Of a stretch of 64,000 nucleotides of DNA, positions 1 to 10,534 are shown piece after piece. A program made the translations under genes and the position numbers. Source of the stretch: Amylostereum areolatum (lineage: Eukaryota; Basidiomycota; Agaricomycetes; Russulales; Stereaceae); the NCBI GenBank assembly GCA_012932865.1, contig SAXG01000061.1:1-64000 (forward strand), read 5' to 3'. The notes below the pieces were generated by a model. The model had not been told where the DNA came from, did not search any database, and saw only the letters and a list, made by a program, of their open reading frames with translations. The number at the start of each line of letters is the position of its first letter. Positions within the stretch are counted from its first letter, which is position 1.

Positions 1-82
1 GCCCCGCACTCTTTACTTGCACCGGCTCTCTACTTGCCCCCGCTCCTTTCGCACCCTCGCCCCATACTTGCCCCTGCTTGCA

Positions 83-1710
83 ATGGATATGACCACGCCT
101 AGTAAGCCGCCTCCCCTCCACACTGCCGATCCGAGCCTCACGCCGTACATAGCCGTCCCCACCAACCCGGACTCCATGGAGGACATCGTCGCAACCCCCC
201 CGTGCTCCCGCCTGTCTCCTCCACCCGATCCCTCTCCAAGAAGAGCTCCAGTAAGGAAACCTCTCGCCCCCTTCCCCGGCGCACATGCCTGACCGCGACT
301 ATCCACTGCAGTATGGTTCGCTTCGCTGGAACCCAAGGCCAACGCACATGCATGCATCACGGTCTCGTACCAAAAGCACTGTGCGTGCTCCCCTCCCCCT
401 GTCTGCACGCCTCGCCTGACCAACAGCTCTCCTCACAACCAGCAGGCCCCGCCCCTGCGGATGCATCGCCCGCGGCCCCCGCCGGCAAGGGAAAAGGTCC
501 CGACATACCCATAGTCCCCTTGTCCTGTATACAAACCCGCGCCGACTGGAGCAAAAGAAAAAGCGGCCGAGTTCTCTGCTCGCACGGAGCACAACGTCAC
601 GGTGGTTGATGCCAAGACTGCCGCCGCCCTCGAATGCATAGAGAAAGTCGACGCTGACCAACCGACCCCACCTTGCCGCCATTCTGGCGCGCATCAAAAC
701 CCTCGAAGACATCCAGCTTGACGGCGGCAACGTGCCTTCGGGCGCAGCCGAAGCAACGAGGTCGACGGTTCTCGCGCCGCTCTTCAGGAAGACCAACAGC
801 GCCTCTACGACGAACAATGCAGGGTGAGCGCCCTGGTCGAGAGTCAGGCCCTCGCTACCCAAACATTGATGATGGCGGTCGGCGACCTCTGCGCACGCCT
901 TCTCCCCACCGACTCCTCCCAGCTTCATGAACGCGCGCTGGCTGTTCCGTCCAAAAGGCCTCGCGTCGCTGCGGACAATGACCCAGTGGTTATTCCCACC
1001 CGGCCCTGGCCTTCCAGCAAGCTCCTCCCCTCACAGAGCCCGCCCCAGTGGTTGCGCCGCCTGCCCCGTTCGTCGCGCCTCCTGCCCCGCCCGCTGCGCC
1101 GCCTGCCCCACTTGCTGTGCCGCCCGCCCCGTTTTGTCTATCCCCCCACCCTGCTCACTGCGCCGCCACACCCCCACTGCGTTACCCCCCCCTGCCCCTG
1201 TCGTCGGGCCTCCCGCCCCGTCCGCTGGACCCCCCGCCCAGCTCGTGGCCCCGCCGCCTGCCCATGTGGCCCCTCCACCCCCACGTTCACGGCTCAGACT
1301 GTCCCGCAGATGGCGGTCCCGCCTCCGGCCACGGAGACCCATCCCGCCGCGGCCGCTGGAACAGGCCCGCCTGACGCCTGGGTGGTGTTTGGTCCATGCC
1401 AATGGGGGTACCCAGACCATCCAGGAGTTCAAAAGGATAACCGGTCTCCTTCCCATCACCAATGACGACCGACGCCGCTTCCGCCCTGGTCCTCGTGGAT
1501 GCCGTCACCTCCCCAATCGCAATGTTCGGGTCTGGCTACATCGGAGTCCACTTCGCTGCGGCCACCGACGCCATACGCTTCGTTTTGATCTGGAGCGCCT
1601 ACAAGCCCCAAGGGTTCGTGTCAGCAACGGTCTACCTGCGATGCAGGTTCAGGACGTCGCGACGAGGTACGAGGCGAGGAGAGACGAGGATAGGACGAGG
1701 TATAAACTAG
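83..1710 (+). pseudogene. LINE (Tad-like) ORF1, frameshifted copy
   Basis: This is the left copy of the LINE ORF1 found at 22271-23883. ORF1 proteins of this class are nucleic-acid-binding partners of the LINE reverse transcriptase. The frame starts at ATG 83 but is broken many times by one- or two-base indels relative to the right copy, for example in C runs near 195 and 1140 and in a G run near 1405. Pieces of the coiled-coil part (about 800-930), the Pro/Ala-rich linker (1020-1380) and the C-terminal part (1462-1710) survive in different frames. No intact protein can be made from it as it stands. Confidence 0.75.
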
Positions 1711-2250
1711 GTAAAACGAAGGTATAGATCTACCCCTGCAGTACTTAGGGAAGATCCCCCAGGTAGCCGGAGAATAGAAAAGGTCGAGATGACCCCTCCT
1801 CATAGATTAGTGAGCCCTTATATACATGAGGATAAGGACCCAAACAAGGACAAACGAGGCCGGAGTAGGAGTGGGTCAGGACGGACTACGAAGTGGGTAC
1901 CACGGAGTACGAAGTGGGTCACAACACGAGGCGAGGTAAGTATGACTCCAAGGTCTAGATCATGACCGAGGAAGCCGAGAAGACCGGTATGCCCGAAGGG
2001 CCGGATGCGATGCGAAGCGAGGCGAAGTCCGATGCGAGGTCCGATGGTAAACTACTATAAACTACAATAAATGTAGGTCCGATGTATACAATTTGGAGGC
2101 GTTCATGACAGTTCGAATCATTGAACACGACGCACATGTCCGAACGGGACATCTGAGAATTTGGGATGGGCGAGGAAAGGCTAGACAATGTACGAGGACT
2201 CCCTCTACCAAAATGTCATAGTAGCCTAACTCTGTAACAAAAAGCCCAAA

Positions 2251-2557
2251 ATGTTCGCATACGACGATATTGCCTCCATACGTATCGGCTCATGGAATAT
2301 AAACGGCCTCGCGTCCTTTCTCTCCCATCCCAAGTTTCGAAAATTTGTCAAGTCGTGCCCGATTGTGCTCCTGCAGGAAACTCACCTCCTACCGAAACAG
2401 GAGGAATCCCTCACACTTCCTCCTGAGTATCGCATCGTCTCCATACCGCGCAAACCCTCCCTGGTCCTCGCGAAACAATGGGGAGGTGTTGCCGCTCTCC
2501 TCCACTCCTCGATCACATGTACGGTCGATGAGAGGCTCTCAGGCCCCGACCTCCTGG
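2251..2557 (+). pseudogene. LINE ORF2 fragment, endonuclease N-terminus
   Basis: The first about 102 codons resemble the APE-type endonuclease that opens ORF2 of LINE elements: a GSWNINGL motif near the N-terminus and an LLQETH motif about 30 residues later, the usual metal-binding Asn and Glu positions. The reading frame is cut at 2557 by the LTR that starts with TGTTAAGG at 2558, so the catalytic His/Asp part and the reverse transcriptase are missing. It is the duplicate of 24424-24730. Confidence 0.8.
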
Positions 2558-3108
2558 TGTTAAGGACGGTCCTTATCACGTGACAAGCGGCTCAGGCTAC
2601 AGTACTCTTACGCGTGAGAGGTGGGATCAGGTGATCCAGACGTCTCGGTTATACGAAGGTGAGGGTCAATAAGCGAAGCAGTAAGTCTTCACGGAAGACT
2701 TAGGCGAGCTTATCAACTTAGTTGGCTTGGGATTCTCTTTTAGCGTTTAGAAGAGGAGGTTCTTATTAGAACAGTCCTGTATTTACAAAGAGAACGAGCT
2801 GGGGAATGGCTCGTTCGTTGAGCCTCCTTTTATATGAAAGGAGGTCGAGTAAATAAATGTACATAAGGCAACGATCGTATCAAGTATCTACGGGGACGCG
2901 ACTGTGGCACAGTCGTAGCTGTGTTGTCGACATGTCGACGAACTGTGGCACTGTCGGAGCTGTGTTGTCGAGATGCCGACGAGCTGTGGCGCGGTCGTGG
3001 CTATGTCGTCGGGACGGTTACGAGCTGGGGCACAGTTGTAACTCGTCGTTTAGCGACGTCCTTCCTAATAAGGCAACAGAAATGAAGTACCTTGAACGAG
3101 TTGTAACA
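2558..3108 (-). repeat. Gypsy LTR, duplicated copy
   Basis: This 551-bp LTR is the duplicate of 24731-25281. On the minus strand it runs TGTTACAAC to CCTTAACA, the expected TG...CA ends. It contains short imperfect tandem repeats around 2900-3030. No second LTR follows, because the duplicated block ends inside the element. Confidence 0.85.
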
Positions 3109-3341
3109 CTATCCCCCTCTCTAGAATCTACGTCTCGTAGATTCCTGAACCGAAGTGGTTCTAGCGGGATGTCTTGAACGTGTTGTCGGTCGCTCGCTCT
3201 TCGCCATTGGAGAAGGAATATGGTTGATGCGAGGAAGGTGAGGATCGTAAGTCCTACGATGATGCTGATGACGGCGATGAGCCAGCGAGGAGTGGGCGTA
3301 TTGAAGATCGATAGATCGGGTGATTGTGTTGATTGCATCAT
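3018..3341 (-). CDS. Small one-helix membrane protein of the Gypsy module (duplicate)
   Basis: This 107-codon frame is the same as 25191-25514. It has a polar N-terminus, one strongly hydrophobic helix of about 23 residues that starts after PRW, then a basic QWRR stop-transfer-like motif and an acidic/basic tail. The frame runs through the polypurine tract into the LTR. It matches no family I recognise. The genomic unit is truncated, so expression from this copy is doubtful. Confidence 0.4.
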   Translation of the reverse strand: MMQSTQSPDLSIFNTPTPRWLIAVISIIVGLTILTFLASTIFLLQWRRASDRQHVQDIPLEPLRFRNLRDVDSREGDSVTTRSRYFISVALLGRTSLNDELQLCPSS

Positions 3342-3412
3342 GCTTCTGGGTTTGTCGTTTTCTGATGTTCACTCTTTATATCCTTGCCCGGACCCTAACG
3401 ATAGAATTCTAT

Positions 3413-3797
3413 TCTATCGTTTCAACAACGCTTCTACTACCTTTAGGTCCTCCCCGTTTATCGTAGTAGCCCCTAACCGATGCCCTATCCTCGCCGTCGT
3501 CGCGTGATCTGGGCTCTTGAACCGAGGCCCCGCGCTTTCGGAAGAGTCCCTTGATGCCGGATCTTCCCTTCGACTCCTGCATAGCTTCTTCGTCTAAGCT
3601 TCTCGGCCTCTTCATGGCGCGAGCGACGTCCGGACGGTTTAGGAGTTCCGTGACTCATTTGAGATGACGAAGGAGTTCTTCGTCCTGTGGGTCGGGCGTG
3701 GGAGTGCGCGAGAGGACGGGCGAAGGAGGAGGAGTGGTAGGAGGAGTGTGGTCGGTGGTGGAGAGGTTGCGCGACGAGGAGGTAAGAGTAGAAGACA
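3413..3797 (-). pseudogene. Small basic ORF of the Gypsy module (duplicate, shifted)
   Basis: This copy of 25587-25970 begins with an MSSTLTSSSRN-like segment and carries the same in-frame TGA after about 47 codons. It also has one extra C near 3525 that shifts the frame relative to the right copy. Function is unknown. Confidence 0.35.
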
Positions 3798-4213
3798 TTT
3801 TTGTTGGTTTGGGCGGTGCGAGTGAGTTTGTTTAGACGATGTCTGAGGATGTTATCGTCTTTGTGACTTTCCTTTTATGCTTGCGATGTGGAGGAGCAAT
3901 GATGTAATCATTGCCGTCAATCGTAAGCGGGAATCTCGTACATAATCAGACATGAGTCGTAAGTAAGCGATGCATCCAGTGCGTCGCTGGGAAAGATGCT
4001 AAGCGTTTCGCCTTCCTCATAGCGATAGGAACCGGTATAGTAGAGAAGTCCGAGGAAAATATGCGTACGAGTGAGGGCGCAGTCCGTGATCAGTCCGAGG
4101 AGTATCGTAAGGAGAAGTCGTAAATGCGGGATGATGGGAACGAGATGGAGACGTAACTGATGATGAGAAAAATGGTCCGAGTGCGTGTGATGGATGAAAG
4201 ATCGTCCGTGCGC

Positions 4214-5312
4214 TTACCAGGTCTCCGGCCAGTGAACCTTCGACTCTTCCACTTCTTGCAAGTCCCAGTCCTCTTCTTTCCAGAAGAGATCGTCGACGCG
4301 CCAAGAGTGGTTGAATCGCGAGGGAGGTTCCCGCTGAGTGCGGAGTGCCGCGTCCTCCCAGTACAGCCACTGTTCGGTGGCGTGTTGGGCGGCTTCGTGA
4401 GTCAGGCTTTCACGTCGCGTGAGGAAGCCCAGAAGCTGCCTGTGGGCGCGGGCGGTAGCGTCGGTACGTCGGAGGTGGGGGTGGGACATCAGTGTTCCTG
4501 GACCGTAGCTGGTATCCGGATGGTTCGGGCGAGGGAGAGGAGTCCGTGGTCGGAGAGGGTAGCATGACCGTGATCGGGGGAAGTGAGGGGGAGCGTTCTT
4601 GCGACGGGGACAGTTTCGGCGGAGATGGCCTCGCTCACCGCATTTCCAGCAGCGTTTCCGCGGCTTCACAGGAATCGCGTCCCACTGTTCCTGCGTCCAC
4701 GTAGTCGGCTCGCCGCTCCATGGGTCCGAGGGATTCTCGGCTACTTCCTTCGTTTGGGTCGTTTGCCGGATCGTCCTCTTCCTCCGCCGAACTGTCCGAT
4801 TCGTCCGTTGACTTGCACCCCTGTCTCCCGCGAGCTTGGATTTCCATCATCCGTTGGATTATCTCCTGGATCTTGTCGCAGTTCCTCATCGCCCGACTTA
4901 TCGGGGAAGTCGACGTTTCTGATCCGCTTGAGTGATCTTCCGTCGGAGTCGACAGATTCATGTTTACGTCGCTGTGGGGTGACTCGGGGATCTTGGGCGA
5001 TGGGATCACTAGTGTGGTCGGGGTGTGGGCGTAGGAAGGAGGGATAAGCAGGGGGGTTTCCGTTCCAAGGCATGGGAGCGTCGTCAATAGAAGTTGGGAA
5101 AGGCGTTGGCGGTCTAGGCACCGCTGGCAGTGAGGAAGGTGCCCAAGGTACTCGTCGAGGATTTTCCGTTGGGAATCTTCTGGTCGGCTGTCTGGGGTCC
5201 GGGGGAGTACGGGGCTGTCCGATGTAGTTTCCGGGTATGTCGTTTCCAACGACGGGAGGCTGGATGGGGTTAACGTTGTTGAAGCCGGGGATGGGTATGG
5301 ATCTTGGTGGAG
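4214..5312 (-). pseudogene. Coiled-coil/CCHC ORF of the Gypsy module, 3' fragment
   Basis: This is the duplicate of the 3' part of 26386-28071. The zinc knuckle (CWKCGERGHLRRNC) and the Trp-rich C-terminal tail are intact at 4214-4669. An extra G in the run near 4750 breaks both overlapping frames seen in the right copy. The coiled-coil N-terminus is missing because the duplicated block ends at 5312; the upstream codons at 5313-5423 are unrelated flank read in frame. Confidence 0.6.
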
Positions 5313-5916
5313 GCACGCGATGGAGATACAGGTTGAATCGGGAGAGCGAGACTGGTCGGGGGGATCGATACGGAGACCTATTCTTGATAGAGAGCTATAC
5401 ATATTGTCTATCAGTTTCCTCATAGTAGTACTCGTGCATTAAGCGATGTAGGAGACGTACGCATTCACCGCTGGCATTCGACTCGAGAACGAGCGACGTG
5501 GAGACTCGAGAGAGACAGTCACATTGGACAGCCTGAGCCTGGCCACAGTGCCATGAGCAATCACGTGTCAGGTGACTAATAAAAACGTGGGGCGTTTTTC
5601 AAATTTGTCCACTTTCTTTCCTTCTCTCAGACCACAGCCTCCCCCGGACCTCCCACCACCGCGTTGCGACTCAGCTCTATTCACTTGTCGTCATATATAA
5701 AATCTTACAGAAGCCGTACGTCTCCCTGTCACAGCTCGCCGCCGGGAAGATCGCTGCTAATCAGTAGGGTCCGCCGCCGCAGTGCCGCGGCAACATACTT
5801 GTGAGACACTTTCTTCATCCAATTTCCCGGACAGGGCATACACGATTCGGACGAACGCAATACAAACCAAACTCGCTCTGCCACACTTATGGAAAGGTCA
5901 GCTCGCCGTCCCTTGG
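5313..5916. other. Flank and upstream region of an F-box gene
   Basis: This is unique sequence between the duplicated block and the F-box gene. It has a CACGTG E-box-like hexamer near 5564 and a pyrimidine-rich stretch at 5600-5650. No gene is visible. An upstream non-coding exon of the F-box gene could lie here, but I cannot place one. Confidence 0.4.
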
Positions 5917-7863
5917 ATGAACGGAACATCCTACAGCTTCGATAATCTATACAGTTCGAGCGTCGACGGCATCGCTGCGTATTGGAATGCTGCCGCACGT
6001 CCTCGCCTGCACTTATATGACTGCTCCTTATCGCAGAGGCATGTCGTCGAAGCACGCGCGGACAGTCGTCGGGACGTCGACCGCGAGCTCGCAGCCATCT
6101 ACGACGTTCTCTGCGCTTTCAAAACGCGCCGCAACGCGTTGGCCTCCATCTCGCGTCTCCCCCCCGAAGTTTTGTCCCGAATCTTCTCCATACACGCTAT
6201 CAACCAGCCGCCAGGGTCGGACAACTATGTTTGGGACGATAAAGACGAGGAGGCGGATCCGCCGTCGATGTCCCAGGTGCAGCTTGGGTGGATCACGGTC
6301 ACGCACGTCTGCCGACATTGGAGGCAGCTTGCGTTGGACCAGCCGTGCCTGTGGACGGAGATCTGCTTCGCGCTCGGAAATCGCTGGGTCGAAGAAATGC
6401 TCGTCCGCTCGAGGGCGGCGCCCATCGTCTTCGAACGCGACATCCCGCCCGCCCTCTCTCCTCGAAACGCGCAGCATGCAGTACCCGCGGACGCGGGCAC
6501 CCGGCCTCCTCCTGACGAGAAAACTATGTTGGCCGGTCACATGTCTCACATCCAACAGCTCAAACTGCGGGCGCCGTATGCCACCATGCAGCGTCTCGTC
6601 AAGTCATTCACAGGGCCTGCGCCGCTCCTTGAGGGGCTGAGTCTCACGAGCCTTGCCAGCATCGAAGCCTTGACCCTTCCGTTCGCCCTTTTCGCCACCC
6701 ACACCCCCCGTCTCCGCCGGGTTCTCCTAAATGGATTCCGATTCCTCTGGTCATCTTCCCTCTTCCACGGGCTCGAACACCTTCACGTCACCTCCCCCGT
6801 CAATCTGTCCAATCCCGCGTCAGGCGCGCCTCCACAGCCAGGATCGGGTCCGGACGCCGTCGCTCCCGAGACCGCCGACTCTGCGTCCACCACCCTCTCG
6901 CGCTTCCTCGACGTTCTGCGCAACCTGCCGCACCTCCAAAGCCTGGTGCTCAAGAACTGCCTGCCTGACCAGCTCGATCCGCCGGGGGACGTGCCCGCCG
7001 CGCCGCTTCCCCACCTGAGCCTGCTCGGCCTGGAAGGCACCGTGCACGACTGCACGCGCCTTCTGCGCCACCTCGTTCTTCCCCCCTCCACCGCGCTCGA
7101 CCTGCACTGTAGCACGCGTCTCCCGACCGACGTCGAGTTTCACCACCTCCTGGATTGGGTGGCCTCGCACCTTCGCCTCGGCGCGGGGCCGGAGCCTGCG
7201 AACGCCGAAGGGGTTCAAACCCTCGTCCTGTCCTCGACGTCCCTCCCTCCGACGCTGCACGCCACAGGCTGGAACGCGTGCCTCGTCACGGAGAACCTGG
7301 CGTCGTACGCGCTCGAGGCGACGCCCGCCATCGAACTCGCGCTGGCGTGGCCCGCGGCCGTCCCCATCCCCCAGGACCTGAGCGTGGTGCAGCGGATCGT
7401 GCGCGCGCTGCCGCTGCACAAGCTGCGCGCGCTGGCGGTGACGATGGGCCATCGCGTGTGGTCGGAGGACGAAGGCGCGGAGATCGTGAGGGGCTGTCCG
7501 AGCGTCGAGCACCTGCTCGGAAAGGGCTCGGCGGGCCTCGCGCTGTCGCGCGCGATCGCGTCCGCGGAGCCCCCGTTTCCCCTCCTCAACCTCGTCTCGT
7601 TCACGCTCGTCGCTGTGGACCTGATGGCGGCGTATGACCGCGACCTGCCGTATCAGTACGACGCCGGCGGCGCCCTCGCGGAGGTCCTGAAGAAGCGCCG
7701 TGCGGCGGGCGTGGGGCTCAAGCTTCTGAAGATCGCCGAGTGCGCTGTGTCGCCGTTGCAGATCGGGTGGCTCAAGGCGGTGGCGCAGATGGTGCAGTGG
7801 GACGAATGGGGGCGGGCCGCGTACTCGCGCATGGACGCGGGACTGTGGCTGTTTGGGTTCTGA
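5917..7863 (+). CDS. F-box protein
   Basis: F-box proteins are substrate adaptors of SCF ubiquitin ligases. The motif LPPEVLSRIFSIH lies about 80 residues in, followed by a W-x-THVCRHWRQLAL-x(3)-LWTEI segment that is typical of the large Agaricomycete F-box family. The rest looks like degenerate leucine-rich repeats, with regular hLpxLxxLxL patterns up to residue 640. The open frame extends upstream to 5782, but the codon there is GTG; 5917 is the first in-frame ATG, so I chose it. No intron is needed. The substrate is unknown. It is more distant from the tandem F-box pair at 10.5-15.8 kb than those two are from each other. Confidence 0.8.
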   Translation: MNGTSYSFDNLYSSSVDGIAAYWNAAARPRLHLYDCSLSQRHVVEARADSRRDVDRELAAIYDVLCAFKTRRNALASISRLPPEVLSRIFSIHAINQPPGSDNYVWDDKDEEADPPSMSQVQLGWITVTHVCRHWRQLALDQPCLWTEICFALGNRWVEEMLVRSRAAPIVFERDIPPALSPRNAQHAVPADAGTRPPPDEKTMLAGHMSHIQQLKLRAPYATMQRLVKSFTGPAPLLEGLSLTSLASIEALTLPFALFATHTPRLRRVLLNGFRFLWSSSLFHGLEHLHVTSPVNLSNPASGAPPQPGSGPDAVAPETADSASTTLSRFLDVLRNLPHLQSLVLKNCLPDQLDPPGDVPAAPLPHLSLLGLEGTVHDCTRLLRHLVLPPSTALDLHCSTRLPTDVEFHHLLDWVASHLRLGAGPEPANAEGVQTLVLSSTSLPPTLHATGWNACLVTENLASYALEATPAIELALAWPAAVPIPQDLSVVQRIVRALPLHKLRALAVTMGHRVWSEDEGAEIVRGCPSVEHLLGKGSAGLALSRAIASAEPPFPLLNLVSFTLVAVDLMAAYDRDLPYQYDAGGALAEVLKKRRAAGVGLKLLKIAECAVSPLQIGWLKAVAQMVQWDEWGRAAYSRMDAGLWLFGF

Positions 7864-8127
7864 ATGGTATGCGCGAGCATATATACATACCTTCGCTCCT
7901 GTGAGATATGCGTGGTCTCGTGTATGACTGGGTCTCCTTCAGCAGATTGCAGCGGGAGATAACTGGCGCGCCGAGGCTGAAACAGGACGCGGTATCCGTA
8001 CTCAGGCCTCAGAAACCTAGTTCAAGTTATTCCGAAACTCTGTAAATTGTAAGTAGCATCGCGAATGTCCGATGTACAGACTCGGACTCGGACTCAGTAC
8101 TAACTGTACTACTCACTGGCATGCTCA
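7864..8127. other. Intergenic, nothing recognised
   Basis: This is the 3' flank of the F-box gene up to the hAT-type MITE. I see no coding frame or structured element. Confidence 0.4.
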
Positions 8128-8135
8128 GTGCTTAC

Positions 8136-8717
8136 TAGTGTTCAACAAATACAAGTAAATATCTCGAGAGACCGTATTATAATTGATACGAAAAACTACG
8201 AATATGGAGAGGAGGATATTTATTCATGTCCATATTTAATCGTATTTACTTTGTATTTACTCCCATTTTTTCTGTCTCCGAGTCACTCAAAATCTGATAT
8301 ATTTCTGGACGTGCAATTGATGAAATGACAGGATGGGACTAGATAGCACCACTTCTGATATGTTACATGTATACAAGGTCTCACTACGGCTTCCCCAAGC
8401 TCATCGACATGCTTCGGAAAATGCCAAGATGACTTGGAGGTGTCATCTAGAGCGTAAACACAAGAAAGTTGATGTCAATATGATGTCTGCTGACTCTATT
8501 GGGGATAATGAACCTCAGAGAACATACATATGGCCAAGGATTCACTTCTTGTAAGCTGTGATCTGGCTGCAATGACCTATGAGTAAATATATTATATTAT
8601 GCAGCCCATATCTAATCATATCCAGTAATTATGATTATGGCTGATCACATATTTAACGGTAATTTTGCGTATTATTATGATTATATTTAAGTATACTTTA
8701 TAGTTTGTTGAACACTA
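8136..8717. mobile_element. hAT-type MITE with 8-bp target duplication
   Basis: The ends are a perfect 14-bp inverted repeat, TAGTGTTCAACAAA at 8136-8149 and its complement at 8704-8717. The element is flanked on both sides by the 8-bp direct repeat GTGCTTAC (8128-8135 and 8718-8725). An 8-bp target duplication and a TAGTG start are hallmarks of hAT transposons. The 582-bp interior is AT-rich compared with its surroundings. It has only short frames (66 and 73 codons), and no transposase motif was recognised, so it is probably non-autonomous. Confidence 0.85.
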
Positions 8718-8760
8718 GTGCTTACTACTACGTATTTACAAATTACAGCTTGATACAAGG

Positions 8761-8767
8761 AAAAAAA
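8761..8767 (-). terminator. Pol III terminator of tRNA-Ala
   Basis: Seven T residues on the minus strand lie about five bases after the mature tRNA end, the standard RNA polymerase III stop signal. Confidence 0.75.
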
Positions 8768-8771
8768 GCTT

Positions 8772-8877
8772 TGGACACATCCGGAATTGAACCGGACACC
8801 TCTCGCAGAAACATTCAGATGCCCACTCACATGTGCAATGCGAAGCGAGCGTGATAAACCAACTACACCATGTGCCC
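8772..8877 (-). tRNA. tRNA-Ala (anticodon CGC), with intron
   Basis: The sequence folds as a full cloverleaf. The acceptor arm is GGGCACA pairing with TGTGTCC (one G-U) and discriminator A. The D arm is GTG/CAC with a GG-containing loop. The anticodon stem is CTCGC/GCGAG, and the T stem TCCGG/CCGGA encloses a TTCAATT loop. The anticodon loop reads TT-CGC-A. A 31-base intron follows position 37, the canonical nuclear tRNA intron site. A T7 run follows at 8767-8761. The hAT MITE lies about 45 bp further downstream. Confidence 0.9.
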
Positions 8878-9154
8878 GTAGAGAATAGGGGAACCAACAC
8901 ACACTACAGCCGCGGTTGGCCAAATAAACGTAAGGTCTGAGTTTGAACGCGTCGACGTCACGAGCGGGGACGTTGACATACACGTGACTCTGTGCCATCA
9001 GCGGGCCAGCCGCCCAACAAAAAACCGACTCATCGCTTCTGTCGCACAAAAGCTGCACATCTCATTCCCAGCCCATCGTCCGCCCGATCAACCGCATTTC
9101 CCCCCCGCCAACTCGACGTAACTGCGACGAAACTACCTCGATACACCTCCCATC

Positions 9155-10142
9155 ATGAACAAGACGCAGTTTTACCTCTCCCAGTGCGCCGACGCCGCCG
9201 CCAAAAGCCCAATGTGCTTCACCCTCGGCGCCGTGCTCGTCAAGGGCGGCAAGGTCATCTCGAGCGGGTACAACCACCACCGTCCCAACTACGACGGCGC
9301 AGACGTGCGCACGCGCGGACATCGCAAGCCCGTATCGATGCACGCCGAGATGCACGCCATCTTCGCCGTGACCGGCATGTCGCCCTCCTTCCGCACCCAA
9401 CAGGGCTCGCGCTCTGCCGCCGCCGCCTCTGTCGCTGCCGCCCCATCCACCTCGTCGAGCACGGCGTCCGAACCGCCCGACTCGCAGCGCCAAACAAAAG
9501 GTTCTGCAAAAACAAGGGCGTTTAAAGGGGCGGCGCCCCCCGCTACATGCGAGGGGCACCCCTGGAAGCGTCTTTCAGGCGCCCTCGTCGAGATCTAATG
9601 GGAGGTCGGCGGGGAAACGTAGGGGAAGGGACGCGGGTATGGAGGAGGAGGACGGATCTTCCAGCGATGGCGGTGGGACGGAGAGCATTCGAAGCGGCGG
9701 GAGCGGGAGTGGCGGGGAGGGGACGGCAGGAAAGGGTGGGGCGCGCCACCACAAGCGGGGGTGCTCGCGATCATCATTTGACAGAGGTTGCTGCATGGCA
9801 CCTCCTCCCCCCCGGGCAGACACCAAGGCTTGGGACGCGCGGCGGCGGGACCCGAGGGTGAACGGCGCAGACATCTACGTCGCCCGGGTCACCAAGGTCG
9901 GCATGGGCTCGGCCAAGCCGTGCTGGCGATGTTTGGAGTGGTGTCGCTGGGCGGGCGTGAAGCGTATCTTCCATTGGAACGGGGAGGAAGACCGCTTTGA
10001 CGTCGTCAAGGTCAACAGCGCGGACCCGAGGCAGTACGAGACGCACGCCGATATCCGGCTCTTCTCTGGATTGGTGCGTGGTTTTTTCCTAGCCCTTCGG
10101 CTCGTGTTTCGTGTTTGGCTGACGAATTGCTAGGGTTGGTAG
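9155..10142 (+). CDS. Cytidine/deoxycytidylate deaminase-type protein
   Basis: Zinc-dependent nucleoside/nucleotide deaminases use an HAE motif and a PCxxC motif. Here the N-terminal half (from ATG 9155) has LGAVLVKGGKVISSGYNHH followed by HAEMHAIF. The second half, in another frame from about 9640, has AKPCWRCLEWCRWAGVKRIF. At least one intron must join frame 2 to frame 3 in the Ser/Ala/Gly-rich linker between them. A GT at 9501 and AGs at 9578 and 9782 exist, but none gives the right phase alone, so the junction is unresolved. A last intron at 10074-10133 (branch GCTGAC, acceptor CTAG) gives a short end GLGW and stop. The exact substrate cannot be told from sequence. Confidence 0.65.
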
Positions 10143-10534
10143 TTATTTTGAGGAGGTACTCTTTGTCCGCGTTAAAGAGTCTGCGTCTCGACTCGGTTTC
10201 TTCCACGTTCGGATGTCTACCTTCGCTGCTCGCCCAACTTTCGTTTCCGCAATGCGCTTGTTCTGTTTGTGCGCACTGATATAATGCGAACGGTGATGTT
10301 ACACATGTACACGACGGAGTTGACGCCAAAAGGCCGGCTGTATATCCGTATTGATACTGAGCCACCGCATTTTCAGTCATCGTGTACCGAAGTTTGCTAT
10401 TGGGGAGCGGCGACAGGATGTCGACGTAGTGGTCGATAAAGGGTCTATTCGTAGCCGTATAAGTGTAGTCCAGTCGTGCTCCCACACCGCGATCCTACTC
10501 CTCTGTGTCCGTGCGATCATCGTCCCACATATCA

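Larger units (their letters stand above)
1..5312. repeat. Segmental duplication, left copy
   Basis: This block repeats 22189-27483 in the same orientation at close to full identity. It contains the 5' half of a Tad-like LINE, the Gypsy LTR inserted into it, and about 2.2 kb of the Gypsy element's 3' internal region, so the duplication is younger than the nested insertion. Homology ends abruptly at 5312 (partner base 27483). It may start upstream of base 1. The left copy has a net 15 extra bases before about position 1530, mostly in C or G runs, but only two extra in the remaining 3.8 kb. Confidence 0.9.

Noticed and set aside
5782..5916. Longer start for the first F-box protein
   Set aside because: The codon at 5782 is GTG; the first in-frame ATG is 5917.
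10012..10485. A 157-codon minus-strand frame between the deaminase and F-box genes
   Set aside because: It overlaps the last deaminase exon and the 3' flank shared by both F-box copies; no motif and no matching frame in the sister flank.
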